35,214 nucleotides of DNA from Henriciella sp. (GTDB taxonomy: Bacteria; Pseudomonadota; Alphaproteobacteria; Caulobacterales; Hyphomonadaceae), in the NCBI GenBank assembly GCA_002733705.1, contig NVWP01000008.1, positions 1 to 35,214 of the forward strand, given 5' to 3'. The notes beneath the pieces are model-generated. The model was not told the DNA's origin and made no database searches. It saw only the letters and a list, made by a program, of their open reading frames with translations. Position numbers and translations under genes: made by a program. Below, in pieces: positions 1 to 8,074 of this stretch (positions are counted from its first letter, which is position 1; the number at the start of each line of letters is the position of its first letter).

Positions 1-1
1 C

Positions 2-394
2 GTCTTCCTTCAATATGCTTCCGACCCGATTGTCTTCTTCGATCCCGGCGCGATCTGGCGCCGCCCTGTCTGGATGCGCGAACCGCCCGCGCCTGACGTT
101 TCGCCAGACCTCTCGTTCATGCCGGTCGTTACGCAGTTCCAGCTGGCGCTCGACATGGAAGCGGCCGGCGAAGCGACCATCATCTTTCCAACCAAGATGA
201 ACCTCGGCAAGCTGGCTGAGGCCGAGAGCGTGCCAACGGCCATCAGCCGCTTCAGGGAGGGCAAGGTGGTGACGGTGCTGCCAGTGGTCGGCAAGGATGA
301 GAACGGCAATCCATGTCTGCACATCCCGGCAGAGGCCGGCTATGTGCAGACGATTGAGCCGCTCGAAAAGATCGAGAATGTCGCCAAACGCTGA
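2..394 (+). CDS. C-terminal part of a fused alpha/beta-hydrolase (Abhydrolase_9-like) / NUDIX-like tail protein (5' truncated)
   Basis: An open frame enters from the left edge and ends at TGA 392-394, giving 130 residues. The first ~53 residues (FLQYASDPIVFFDP, WMREPPAPDVSP, MPVVTQFQLALDM) resemble, from memory, the C-terminal end of the membrane-associated alpha/beta-hydrolase family Abhydrolase_9 (PF10081). That family normally continues with a different C-terminal stretch. Here the same frame runs straight into ATIIFPTKMNLGKLAEA, VVTVLPVV and LHIPAEAGY, which look like the extreme C-terminus of alphaproteobacterial NUDIX hydrolases. No frameshift separates the two halves. Either this is a deletion-made chimera of two neighbouring genes or a lineage-specific tail. 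The catalytic parts lie outside the window, so activity cannot be judged. It converges on the amidohydrolase gene, whose stop abuts it directly. Confidence 0.6.
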   Translation, partial: VFLQYASDPIVFFDPGAIWRRPVWMREPPAPDVSPDLSFMPVVTQFQLALDMEAAGEATIIFPTKMNLGKLAEAESVPTAISRFREGKVVTVLPVVGKDENGNPCLHIPAEAGYVQTIEPLEKIENVAKR

Positions 395-1660
395 TCAGCG
401 CCGATAGGCAAACGGTCTCTCGTTTTCATCCAGGTTGAGATAACGGTCGCGCAGCTTGGTCTGGCGGCTATCAAGCGGCTGTTCTTCCCCATCGATGAAC
501 ACCCGGACCGGCGCGCTCATGACTTCGAGCGGATCGCCGTCCCAGATGACAACATCTCCAATGCTGCCTGTGGTCAGGCGTCCCGCGCCATCGACACCGA
601 AGATGTCGGCTGGAACGGATGTAATGGCCTGCAGCGCATCGGTGTGGTCGACCCCGCTGCCCACCGCATTGCCGGCACTCTGCAGGATAAGGCGCGCCTG
701 ATGGCTGTTGTCATCGAAATAGGCGAAGGCTGTCTGCACGCCTGCCTCGATAAGGCGGGCGGCGTTTTCCTGCGTTGCGCCAAGCTGCTCAAAGCTGCCG
801 GGAAGGTTGTTATAGGGGTCGATGATGACGGGAATATCCGCCTCGGCCAGAGCCTCTGCGGCCAGCCAGCCTTCCTGAGCGCCGACGATGACGATTTGAA
901 GATTTGTCATTGTTTTCTTGAGATCGATGATCTCGCGAATGTCGCTCTCACGGCTGACAGCGATCATGATGAGCTGATTGCCTTGTGCGGCGCGCGCAAA
1001 GGCTTCCGCATCCATCCGCCCGAGCGCGTCACCTTCGCTGTGAGCAAGATAGCGGGCCGGATAGGCGCGTGCATCACCAAAGGCTGCCCGCAGCGTCGCC
1101 CAGGCCGCAGGACGCGAACCGCCTGCGAGACCTGCACCGCCTTCGCCAAGGTTTATGAACGTGAAAGCGCGCTTCTGGGTCACTGAACCCGGCTCCCCGG
1201 TCGTGGAGGCGATGAAGCCCTGACCGCCAAACAGGGAGGACCCAAGGCTTGGAGCGACAGCAATACGTGTGACCCCCTCAATTCGGGTCACGTCGATTGC
1301 GGTGGCGGCCGGATTGAAGCCGTCACTCATGTCCAGAGCTGCGCTGAAGCCGGACTGTGGAGCCGAGGTGTCATTCGTTGTGTCCTCGGCGTCGACTTCA
1401 ACGATGCCTGTCTGGGAGAAGGCCGAGAAAATCCCGGGCGTCACCCAGGCACCTTCAGCATCTATGGTTTCCAGTCCGCTGGGCAGGGTGTCGCCATCCT
1501 CCCACGCGACAACAGAGCCGTCGCGGATGACGAGAGTCGCGTTTTCGCGGACGGTTTCGCCGTCAAACAGGTTTGCGTTCTGGATCACGAGGTTCTGCGC
1601 CGCGGCAGAAAGCGCGAGCAGGGAGGTCGAGGCGGCGAGTGCGGTTAGCTTGCGGATCAT
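395..1660 (-). CDS. Exported amidohydrolase-family protein lacking the HxH metal motif
   Basis: 421 residues with a Sec signal peptide (LTALAASTSLLALSAAA, cleavage near residue 20). The amidohydrolase composite fold is recognisable: an N-terminal beta-sandwich strand set (LVIQNANLFDGE), VTPG at 73-76, and a C-terminal sandwich ending DVVIWDGDPLEVMSAPVRVFIDG. In active relatives VTPG is followed by I/L-D-x-H-S-H; here it is followed by FSAFSQ, so both metal-binding histidines are missing. I also see no usable HxH or HSD motif later. It is therefore probably not a metal-dependent hydrolase on its own. It is translationally coupled to the intact paralogue upstream (ATGA overlap at 1657-1660), which suggests a heteromeric partner or regulatory subunit. 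The fold assignment is firm; the non-catalytic role is inference. Confidence 0.85.
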   Translation of the reverse strand: MIRKLTALAASTSLLALSAAAQNLVIQNANLFDGETVRENATLVIRDGSVVAWEDGDTLPSGLETIDAEGAWVTPGIFSAFSQTGIVEVDAEDTTNDTSAPQSGFSAALDMSDGFNPAATAIDVTRIEGVTRIAVAPSLGSSLFGGQGFIASTTGEPGSVTQKRAFTFINLGEGGAGLAGGSRPAAWATLRAAFGDARAYPARYLAHSEGDALGRMDAEAFARAAQGNQLIMIAVSRESDIREIIDLKKTMTNLQIVIVGAQEGWLAAEALAEADIPVIIDPYNNLPGSFEQLGATQENAARLIEAGVQTAFAYFDDNSHQARLILQSAGNAVGSGVDHTDALQAITSVPADIFGVDGAGRLTTGSIGDVVIWDGDPLEVMSAPVRVFIDGEEQPLDSRQTKLRDRYLNLDENERPFAYRR

Positions 1661-3087
1661 TTCACGTCTCCTTCACCCGGCTGGCCAAGTTCGAAATCGG
1701 TTACCGGCGTGTAGTCCGGGCGCTCAAGGTCGAACATGAGGGCGCCATCGATATAGACGCGTTCTGCATTCGAGTAGGTGGAGAACGGGTTGCCCGTCCA
1801 GAGCACCACATCGGCATCCTTGCCGGTTTCGAGCGAGCCGGTCTGGTCAAAGATGCCCAGCGATTTTGCCGGATTGGCCGAGAGCCACGTCCAGGCTTCG
1901 GCATCGGAGATATCGATTCCGGCGCGCCGGCCGTCAGCCAGCGCCTTGGCGGCTTCCTGGTTCAGCCGCTGGATGCCGATATCGCTGTCGGAATGAACAA
2001 TCGCGCAGGCGCCCGCCTTATGGACCATCGGGATATTCTCCCGGATGCCGTCATAGGCTTCCATCTTGAAGCCCCACCAGTCGGCCCACATCGACGAGCA
2101 GATGCCTTCCTCGGCGAGCTTGTCGGCAATCTTGTAGCTCTCCACGGCATGGTGGAAGGAGGTGACCTTGTAGCCGAACTCCTTGGACATATCGATGACC
2201 TGAGCCATCTCGTCGGCGCGGTAGCAATGCATGTGAACGAGGATGTCGCCGTCGAGAACGCCGCGCAGTGTGTCCAGTTCGAGGTTGCGGGTCGGCATGT
2301 CGCCGCCTTCCTCTTCCCAGCTATCCCATTTCTGGTCATAGGCCTGCGCCTCGATCCACGACCCGCGATAGCCAGCGACGTTCCCCATCCGCGAATAGGG
2401 GGCGCCGCCCGGAAACCGTCCGCCGCCATAGCCGTAGACCCGCTTGGGGTTTTCGCCACATGCCATCTTCAGCGTGTATGGGGCCTCCGGAAACTTCATC
2501 CCCTGCACCGTGCGCGAGAGCACGTTTTTCAGTGTGACGCCGCGCCCGCCAAAGAGGTTGGCGGAGCCGGGCAGGATCTGCAGCGAGGTGACGCCGCCAG
2601 CCAAGGCCCGGGTAAAGCCCGGATCCTGCGGCCAGATCCCGTGTTCTGCCCAGACCTCAGCCGTGACGGGGGCCGAAATCTCATTACCGTCCTGCAGCCC
2701 GCTCACGCTTGGAGAAGGATAGACGCCAAGGTGAGAGTGATTGTCGATGATGCCGGGCGTCACGAACTTGCCGGAGGCATCGACGACTTCGGTATCGTCA
2801 CCGGCTTCAAGGTCCTCGCCCATATTGGCGATATTCCCGTCCTGAAGCAGGACATCGTAATTCTCGTAGACATTGCCAAGTCCGTCATAGACCGTCGCAT
2901 CCCGAAGAAGCACGGCATCCGAGGGATAGGCCTTATAGGTGGACGGATAAGGATCTCGGTCGAAGGCGGCTTCTTCCGCCTCGCCGGACCCGGCCTTCTT
3001 GTCCTTTGTGTCGGTCTCATTAGTGCCGCACGCGGAAAGCAGCGCGGCGACGGACAGCGTTGCTGCCAGACGAATGGCAAACTTCAT
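1657..3087 (-). CDS. Amidohydrolase-family lipoprotein (imidazolonepropionase/prolidase-like)
   Basis: 476 residues. The N-terminus is a lipoprotein signal with lipobox LLSAC (Cys20), followed by a charged, flexible linker. The catalytic set of the metal-dependent amidohydrolases is present: H117-S-H119 after VTPGIID, Lys208 in LKMACGENPK (the usual position of the carboxylated lysine in imidazolonepropionase/prolidase-like members), HMH at 285-287, HH at 312-313 and HSDSD at 365-369. This predicts a periplasmic, membrane-anchored hydrolase of a cyclic amide or peptide-like substrate. The exact substrate cannot be told from sequence. It is the first gene of a two-gene unit, sharing a 4-base ATGA overlap with the degenerate paralogue downstream. 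The start is the ATG at 3085-3087, chosen because the signal peptide begins there. Confidence 0.88.
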   Translation of the reverse strand: MKFAIRLAATLSVAALLSACGTNETDTKDKKAGSGEAEEAAFDRDPYPSTYKAYPSDAVLLRDATVYDGLGNVYENYDVLLQDGNIANMGEDLEAGDDTEVVDASGKFVTPGIIDNHSHLGVYPSPSVSGLQDGNEISAPVTAEVWAEHGIWPQDPGFTRALAGGVTSLQILPGSANLFGGRGVTLKNVLSRTVQGMKFPEAPYTLKMACGENPKRVYGYGGGRFPGGAPYSRMGNVAGYRGSWIEAQAYDQKWDSWEEEGGDMPTRNLELDTLRGVLDGDILVHMHCYRADEMAQVIDMSKEFGYKVTSFHHAVESYKIADKLAEEGICSSMWADWWGFKMEAYDGIRENIPMVHKAGACAIVHSDSDIGIQRLNQEAAKALADGRRAGIDISDAEAWTWLSANPAKSLGIFDQTGSLETGKDADVVLWTGNPFSTYSNAERVYIDGALMFDLERPDYTPVTDFELGQPGEGDVK

Positions 3088-3208
3088 GTCAGCCCCTCAG
3101 CCAGATTTGATTTTGTCCATAGTGGCCGGTTTGGCCGCGTATGCAATGGGGCAGGGCAAGGGAAATCAGGGAAATTCAGGAAACTGCTGACCTTCGATCA
3201 GACGGGGA

Positions 3209-4132
3209 TCATTGCTGCGCCGATCTGTCGATCGGGCGCGTGCAGCCGGGAGATGAGAGGTCGAGAACGAACCCTGCCGGCGTACCCGCTGGTCCGGGCT
3301 TCCTGCGCTCCAGCTTCTTCATGGCCCGCGCGAGAACGACCTTGCCAAACGTCGCCACTCCCGGCTCACCGGGACGTCCAGGCCGCGCGCCAATAGACCG
3401 GCGCAGCCGGGCATTGGCATAAAGCGCATTTGCCCGGAAGAGGGCCGGCCAGGTCATGAATTCGCAGGAGAGCGAGACATTGACCATGTCGCCATTCTGG
3501 ACCCTGTGAGGAGCATTCTGCGGCCAGGAGAGGCCGCTGCCAGGCGAAAGTTCGACCTTCTGTGCGGCCTCCTCAAACGATGGGTCGAAGAAGAGGCTCT
3601 CATCGCCTTCGCCAAGCGCGATGGCTTCCAGCCGCTCTGTGGGCGCAAAGCGATCCGTTGCCGGATAGAGGTGGAGGGTCTTGGTGCCCCTGATCTGCAA
3701 CAGGGCCACCAGTGGAATATCGAGATGATAGTGAACATGGATCCCGGGCGAAGAAATGAGCACACTCATGTCCCGCTTGATGGCGCGATGGCCCATCCGC
3801 GCCTGGAGACTGTCAAAGATATCGTCTGCCACGCCCGCATAGTCGCGAACGAGATCATTGGTGGCGCGCAAATTCAGCCATATACGCCCGCCGCGCACCG
3901 CCTGCATGATTTCGGCCCCCGTGAGTCCGTTTGCGGTGCCCCGGACGGGCAGGTCTTCGCCCTCACCATAAGCTCCAAATGTCCAGATGCCGAGACGCTC
4001 GCGGGGATAGGCATCGAGCAGCGCCTCAAGGGCGCTATCGCTGAAAAGCGGCAAGGTCTGGAATGTGTGTTCAGCGCAGAAGAGGTCGGTCCCGTCGGCC
4101 GCGCCGCGCATGATGTGCCAGTCGATACTCAT
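3209..4132 (-). CDS. JmjC/cupin-like putative Fe(II)/2-oxoglutarate-dependent oxygenase
   Basis: 307 residues, no signal peptide. The core stretch SSPGIHVHYHLDIPLVALLQIRG followed by TKTLHLYP has the JmjC/cupin_8 arrangement: an HxD iron-binding motif (H136-x-D138), a beta-strand with Q-x-x-G, then K-x-L-x-LYP. The distal iron ligand is probably His209 in WPQNAPHRV. After it comes a strand (VNVSLSCEF) typical of the jelly-roll closure, then a basic C-terminal tail of about 70 residues that matches nothing I know. Members hydroxylate proteins, RNA-binding factors or small molecules; the substrate here is unknown. The gene stands alone, 76 bases or more from both neighbours on the same strand. 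Confidence 0.65.
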   Translation of the reverse strand: MSIDWHIMRGAADGTDLFCAEHTFQTLPLFSDSALEALLDAYPRERLGIWTFGAYGEGEDLPVRGTANGLTGAEIMQAVRGGRIWLNLRATNDLVRDYAGVADDIFDSLQARMGHRAIKRDMSVLISSPGIHVHYHLDIPLVALLQIRGTKTLHLYPATDRFAPTERLEAIALGEGDESLFFDPSFEEAAQKVELSPGSGLSWPQNAPHRVQNGDMVNVSLSCEFMTWPALFRANALYANARLRRSIGARPGRPGEPGVATFGKVVLARAMKKLERRKPGPAGTPAGFVLDLSSPGCTRPIDRSAQQ

Positions 4133-4166
4133 GGATGAAACAGTCCAGCCCGCAGAGATGTCCTAG

Positions 4167-4188
4167 CCCTGTCCCATGACAGACAGGG
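4167..4188. other. Inverted repeat between parE and the JmjC-like gene
   Basis: CCCTGTC (4167-4173) pairs with GACAGGG (4182-4188) across an 8-base loop. It lies between the end of parE and the start of the downstream gene on the minus strand. No T-run follows on either strand, so if it terminates parE it is not a classical intrinsic terminator. Confidence 0.35.
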
Positions 4189-4240
4189 GTGAAGATTCCC
4201 TTCCCGCCGCCGCAAGAACTGCGCCAGACCGGGCAGTGTT

Positions 4241-6238
4241 CTAGATGTCGAGGTCTGCGGCGAACTGGGCGTTGTCCTGAATGAACTTGAACCGGTGCTC
4301 GGCTTTACGGCCCATCAGCGTGTCGATGAGTTCGGCTGGTTTAAGCTCGGTCAGCTCATCCATGGAATCGGGAAGCGTGATCCGCGCCAGGGTCCGTGAC
4401 TTGGGATCCATCGTCGTTTCCTTGAGCTGCGGCGCATTCATCTCGCCGAGACCCTTGAAGCGGCCGACTTCCACCTTTTCGCTGCCCTTGAATTCCTTCT
4501 CGATCAGCTCGGCCTTCTGCGCGTCATCCATGGCATAGACGGACTTGCCCTTATGGCTGAGCCGGTAAAGCGGGGGCATGGCCATATAGAGCCGCCCGCT
4601 TTCGATCAGGCCGGGCGTCATCTGATAGAAGAAGGTGATGAGCAGCGATGCGATGTGGGCGCCGTCGACGTCAGCGTCGGTCATGATGATGACGCGCTCA
4701 TACCGAAGGTCATCGAGGTTGAAGCGCGTCTTCAGACCCGTGCCCAGCGCGAGCATAAGATCCGACAGTTCCTGGTTCTTTTCCAGCTTGTCGGTGGAGG
4801 CAGAGGCAACGTTCAGGATCTTGCCACGCAGGGGCAGGATCGCCTGCGTTTTCCGGTCACGTGCCGTCTTGGCCGTACCACCAGCGGAGTCGCCCTCGAC
4901 GATGAACAGTTCGGTGTCGCCGGAATTGGCAGAACAGTCGGCGAGCTTGCCGGGAAGGCGCAGCTTGCGCGTCGCCGACTTGCGGGCGACTTCCTTGTCC
5001 TTGCGGCGTTTGGCACGCTCATCGGCGCGTTCCATCGCCCAGTTCAGCAGCTTGTCAGCTTCTTTCGGGCTGCCGGCGAGCCAATGGTCGAACCGGTCGC
5101 GCACGGCATTCTCGACCAGGCGGAAGGCGGCCGCCGTCGAGAGCTTGTCCTTCGTCTGGCCGACGAATTCAGGCCCCCGGATGAAGACCGAAAGCAGGAT
5201 GCCAGCATAGGACATGACATCGTCGGCAGTGATGGTGCTCGCCTTCTTCTGACCTGTCAGCTCACCATAATTGCGAAGGCCCTTTGTAATGGCAGAGCGA
5301 AGACCCGCCTCGTGTGTGCCGCCATCGGGTGTCGGGATGGTGTTACAGTAGGAGCGCGAGAAGCCGTCCGCTTCTCCAAAGCCGGCAGCGGTCCAGGCAA
5401 TGGCCCACTCGACCTTGCCATCATCTGTCTCGACGAGTCCGGAGAACGCCTCATTCGTGATCGTGGCCTTGCCCTTGAAGACTTCTTCGAGCTGGTCGGC
5501 CAGACCGTTCGGATAGGTCAGCGTCGCCTCTGCTGGGACCTTGGAGTCCTCGGGCAGGAGGGACGGGTCGCAGGACCACCGGACTTCGACGCCGCGGTAG
5601 AGATAGGCCTTGGAGCGGGCCATCTGGAACAGGCGGGCCGGGCGGAAGCGGAGCTTCTCGCCGAAAATTTCGACATCGGGCCGGAAACGGACACTTGTGC
5701 CGCGCCGGTTGGGGGCGGCGCCCTTCAGCTCGACCGGAGAGACCACATGGCCGCGTTCGAACACCTGGACATAAAGCTTGCGGTCACGGGCGACCTCCAC
5801 CTCGACGCGTTCCGACAGGGCGTTGACGACAGAGATGCCGACGCCGTGCAGACCGCCTGCGGTCTCATAGGCCTTGTCGGAGAATTTGCCGCCCGCATGC
5901 AGCGTGGTCATGATGACTTCGAGCGCCGACTTGTCCGGGAATTTCGGGTGCGGGTCGATCGGAATGCCGCGACCATTGTCGGTGACGGTCAGGAAGCCGT
6001 CCTCTGCCAGATGCACTTCGATCCGGCTCGCATGGCCCGCGACCGCTTCATCCATCGAGTTGTCGAGGACTTCGGCAAAGAGGTGGTGATAGGCCCGCTC
6101 ATCGGTGCCGCCGATATACATGCCCGGCCGCTTGCGCACCGGCTCAAGGCCCTCAAGGACCTCGATGTCCTTGGCCGAGTACCCGGAATTGTCGGGTGCC
6201 ATGTCGTCGAACAGTTGTGCCTGGTTTGAACCTGCCAT
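4241..6238 (-). CDS. parE: DNA topoisomerase IV subunit B (ParE)
   Basis: 665 residues from the ATG at 6236-6238. That ATG is preceded by GAGG five bases upstream; an in-frame GTG at 6244 lies inside this ribosome-binding site and is unlikely to be used. ParE carries the ATPase of topoisomerase IV, which decatenates daughter chromosomes together with ParC. Visible parts are the GHKL ATPase (EVLDNSMDEA, TDNGRGIP, GGLHGVGISVVNALS), the transducer domain, the TOPRIM domain (EGDSAGG near the middle, MTDADVDGAHI) and the C-terminal GyrB-type segment (RFKGLGEMNAPQL). The length fits ParE rather than the longer gammaproteobacterial GyrB. parC is encoded about 8 kb away on the opposite strand, which supports the ParE call. 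Confidence 0.95.
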   Translation of the reverse strand: MAGSNQAQLFDDMAPDNSGYSAKDIEVLEGLEPVRKRPGMYIGGTDERAYHHLFAEVLDNSMDEAVAGHASRIEVHLAEDGFLTVTDNGRGIPIDPHPKFPDKSALEVIMTTLHAGGKFSDKAYETAGGLHGVGISVVNALSERVEVEVARDRKLYVQVFERGHVVSPVELKGAAPNRRGTSVRFRPDVEIFGEKLRFRPARLFQMARSKAYLYRGVEVRWSCDPSLLPEDSKVPAEATLTYPNGLADQLEEVFKGKATITNEAFSGLVETDDGKVEWAIAWTAAGFGEADGFSRSYCNTIPTPDGGTHEAGLRSAITKGLRNYGELTGQKKASTITADDVMSYAGILLSVFIRGPEFVGQTKDKLSTAAAFRLVENAVRDRFDHWLAGSPKEADKLLNWAMERADERAKRRKDKEVARKSATRKLRLPGKLADCSANSGDTELFIVEGDSAGGTAKTARDRKTQAILPLRGKILNVASASTDKLEKNQELSDLMLALGTGLKTRFNLDDLRYERVIIMTDADVDGAHIASLLITFFYQMTPGLIESGRLYMAMPPLYRLSHKGKSVYAMDDAQKAELIEKEFKGSEKVEVGRFKGLGEMNAPQLKETTMDPKSRTLARITLPDSMDELTELKPAELIDTLMGRKAEHRFKFIQDNAQFAADLDI

Positions 6239-6333
6239 GACCACCTCGTCTATCCCGAATCATACCGATGATACGAGGCGGAATGTCAGGTCTCCTAGCC
6301 CCGGACCTCTCATTAGCTGTTGAAGGACTGCGT

Positions 6334-6355
6334 TTCCGGGCCAAAGAACCCGGAA
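6334..6355 (-). terminator. Hairpin immediately after the uracil-DNA glycosylase gene
   Basis: TTCCGGG (6334-6340) and CCCGGAA (6349-6355) form a 7-base stem with an 8-base loop, starting 3 bases after the stop codon on the minus strand. There is no U-tract beyond it, so its strength as a terminator is doubtful. Confidence 0.35.
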
Positions 6356-6358
6356 TGC

Positions 6359-7018
6359 CTACCGGCCGAGCAGCTCGCTGGCGCGCTGGAAGATGTCCTC
6401 GAACATCTCCGTGGTGAGCCGTCCTGTATTCGTATTGTAGCGCGAGCAGTGATAGCTCGACAGCAGCACACGGTTGCCCGGGACGGCATATTCACTGCCA
6501 TGTCCGAAGGGGTGATCCTTGATCTTCATGTCAAAGGCCCGAAGCGTCGTGTCATGGGAAATCTTGCCGAGGCAGAGAAGCACCCTGGCGGATTTCAGCG
6601 CGTCGATGCGCGACATGAGATAGTTGCGGCAATTGTTGACCTCACTGCCGACCGGTTTGTTCTTTGGCGGCACGCAGCGCACGGCATTGGTGATCATGGC
6701 GCCTTTCAGCTGAAGACCGTCATCGGGACGTGCCTGATACTCGCCTTCCGAGAAACCGAACTTGTCGAGCGTGGCGTAAAGCAGATCCCCCGCCCAGTCG
6801 CCCGTAAAGGGCCGGCCCGTCTTGTTCGCCCCGGTCACGCCGGGCGCAAGGCCGATGACGAGAAGTTGCGCGTCCTCGTCGCCGAAAGACGGGACGGGTG
6901 CATTGAACCAGCCCGGATGCTCCAGACGGTTCTTGGACCTGTAGGTGACAAGCCGTGGGCAGAGATCGCAATTCAGCGGCGCTTCGGGTGGATATGTGGC
7001 TGGTGCTTCAGTCATCAT
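6359..7018 (-). CDS. Uracil-DNA glycosylase, type-5 (UDGb-like), iron-sulfur
   Basis: About 219 residues. It removes uracil and other deaminated bases from DNA. Motif A reads GLAPGVTGANKTGRPFTGD, where the catalytic Asp of type-4 enzymes is replaced by Ala/Gly, as in type-5 UDGb. The C-terminal motif SSYHCSRYNTNTGRLT matches the family's YHPSxxNxxTGR element, with Cys in place of Pro. Four cysteines (the CDLC pair near the N-terminus, NAVRC, and NNC) are placed to bind a 4Fe-4S cluster. The start is uncertain between ATGs at 7030, 7018 and 7015. An AGGG ribosome-binding site favours 7018 or 7015, so the gene overlaps the end of the upstream NYN gene by about 8-11 bases and is translationally coupled to it. 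Confidence 0.88.
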   Translation of the reverse strand: MMTEAPATYPPEAPLNCDLCPRLVTYRSKNRLEHPGWFNAPVPSFGDEDAQLLVIGLAPGVTGANKTGRPFTGDWAGDLLYATLDKFGFSEGEYQARPDDGLQLKGAMITNAVRCVPPKNKPVGSEVNNCRNYLMSRIDALKSARVLLCLGKISHDTTLRAFDMKIKDHPFGHGSEYAVPGNRVLLSSYHCSRYNTNTGRLTTEMFEDIFQRASELLGR

Positions 7019-7586
7019 CGTCCCTGCCATATTCGCCCTGCCGGTCTGCGCCGGCGCCGCGCGGCCGGGCGATCAGATCACCCAGTTCATCAAGATCGAT
7101 GAAGACATCGGCCTCACGGCGCAGCTCATCTGCAACGCCCTGCGGCTGTGACTTCACCGAGGACACGACGGTGACGCGGCAGCCTTCAGCCTTCACAGCT
7201 TCGATCAGCCGGCGGTAATCCGCGTCGCCCGCAAAGAAGACGATATGATCGACTGTCGATGCGGCCTTCAGCATGTCGACCGTGATTTCGACATTCATGT
7301 TCCCGCGGCCACGCTTGCGGCCCTCGCGGTCGGTGAATTCGCGCGCCGGCTTATGCAGCACGTTGAAACCATTATAGCTCAGCCAGTCGACCAGCGGGCG
7401 CACCGGGCTGTAGTCGTCGCCATCAAAGATCGTCGTATAATAATTTGCCCGCAGCAGGCGGCCGCGATTGCGGAACTCGGTCAGCAACTTGCGGAAGTCG
7501 ATTTCGATGTCGAGTGACCGGGCGGTGGAATAGAGGCTTGCCCCGTCGATGAACAGCATCAGCCGTTCGTCCTTGTAAAATGCCAT
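7008..7586 (-). CDS. NYN domain (LabA/DUF88-like) putative ribonuclease
   Basis: 192 residues starting at MAFYKDERLMLFIDG; an upstream in-frame GTG at 7640 would add residues not expected in this family. NYN/PIN-like proteins are metal-dependent nucleases or RNA-processing factors. The acidic catalytic positions are visible: FIDGASLY near the N-terminus, a central NMNVEITVDML, and FFAGDADYRRLIEAV, followed by VTVVSS. The C-terminus is acidic and low in complexity (GRDDDD). The gene is divergent from rpoZ, an arrangement that recurs in alphaproteobacteria, and overlaps the glycosylase gene downstream. Confidence 0.85.
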   Translation of the reverse strand: MAFYKDERLMLFIDGASLYSTARSLDIEIDFRKLLTEFRNRGRLLRANYYTTIFDGDDYSPVRPLVDWLSYNGFNVLHKPAREFTDREGRKRGRGNMNVEITVDMLKAASTVDHIVFFAGDADYRRLIEAVKAEGCRVTVVSSVKSQPQGVADELRREADVFIDLDELGDLIARPRGAGADRQGEYGRDDDD

Positions 7587-7662
7587 TTTCAACCAGTAAT
7601 CAGGGAGATGTAAAAATATCAGAGGAGGGTAGCTGGCCACTGCACTCCAATCAAGGGACGGG

Positions 7663-7691
7663 TTGTATCGGCCTGCTGCAGCGCATATAAA
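7663..7691 (+). promoter_or_regulatory. Candidate sigma-70-type promoter for rpoZ
   Basis: TTGTAT (7663-7668) and TATAAA (7686-7691) are separated by 17 bases, leaving a short leader of about 20 bases before the rpoZ start. The -10 box matches well and the -35 box poorly. No experimental support. Confidence 0.4.
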
Positions 7692-7716
7692 GGACGGCTA
7701 TCAGGAGAATTTCCAT

Positions 7717-8067
7717 ATGGCTCGAGTTACAGTCGAAGACTGCATTGAACAGGTCCCGAACCGTTTTGACCTGATCCTTCTTGCCGCCCAGCGCGCGCGT
7801 ATGATCCGCGAAGGCTCGCCGATCACGGTCGACCGTGACAATGACAAGGATCCGGTGATCTCCCTGCGTGAGATCGCAGACCGTTCCGTCAGCCTAGATG
7901 TGGTTCGCGAAGGCCTTATCGCCAACCTCCAGGAAGTGCGTCCTGGCGAGGAAGAAGAGCGTGAAGCAGATCGTGCAGCTCTCGAGACGGCACCGGCTGC
8001 CAGCGAAGAAGACGTGATGCGCGCCTATCAGGCCGAGCTTGAGTCGGGCCGCGACGACCGTTTCTAG
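7717..8067 (+). CDS. rpoZ: RNA polymerase omega subunit
   Basis: 116 residues starting at [30 protein letters not shown], the hallmark N-terminus of omega. The ATG at 7717 has AGGAG 10 bases upstream; the longer in-frame extension is rejected for lack of similarity. Omega helps assemble and fold the beta-prime subunit and, in proteobacteria, forms one of the ppGpp-binding sites on polymerase. It lies 7 bases ahead of the ppGpp synthetase/hydrolase gene, the classic rpoZ-rsh pairing. The C-terminal half is acidic and variable, as usual in alphaproteobacteria. Confidence 0.95.
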   Translation: MARVTVEDCIEQVPNRFDLILLAAQRARMIREGSPITVDRDNDKDPVISLREIADRSVSLDVVREGLIANLQEVRPGEEEEREADRAALETAPAASEEDVMRAYQAELESGRDDRF

Positions 8068-8074
8068 TATTCCC

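Noticed and set aside
1573-3396. A 607-residue plus-strand open frame
   Set aside because: It runs antisense to the two amidohydrolase genes, whose motifs are clear; high GC keeps the antisense frame open.
4553-6229. A 558-residue plus-strand open frame
   Set aside because: Antisense to parE; no family motifs.
7638-7640. GTG start giving a 210-residue NYN protein
   Set aside because: The extra 18 residues are hydrophobic and aromatic, and family members begin at the MAFYKDER-type sequence.
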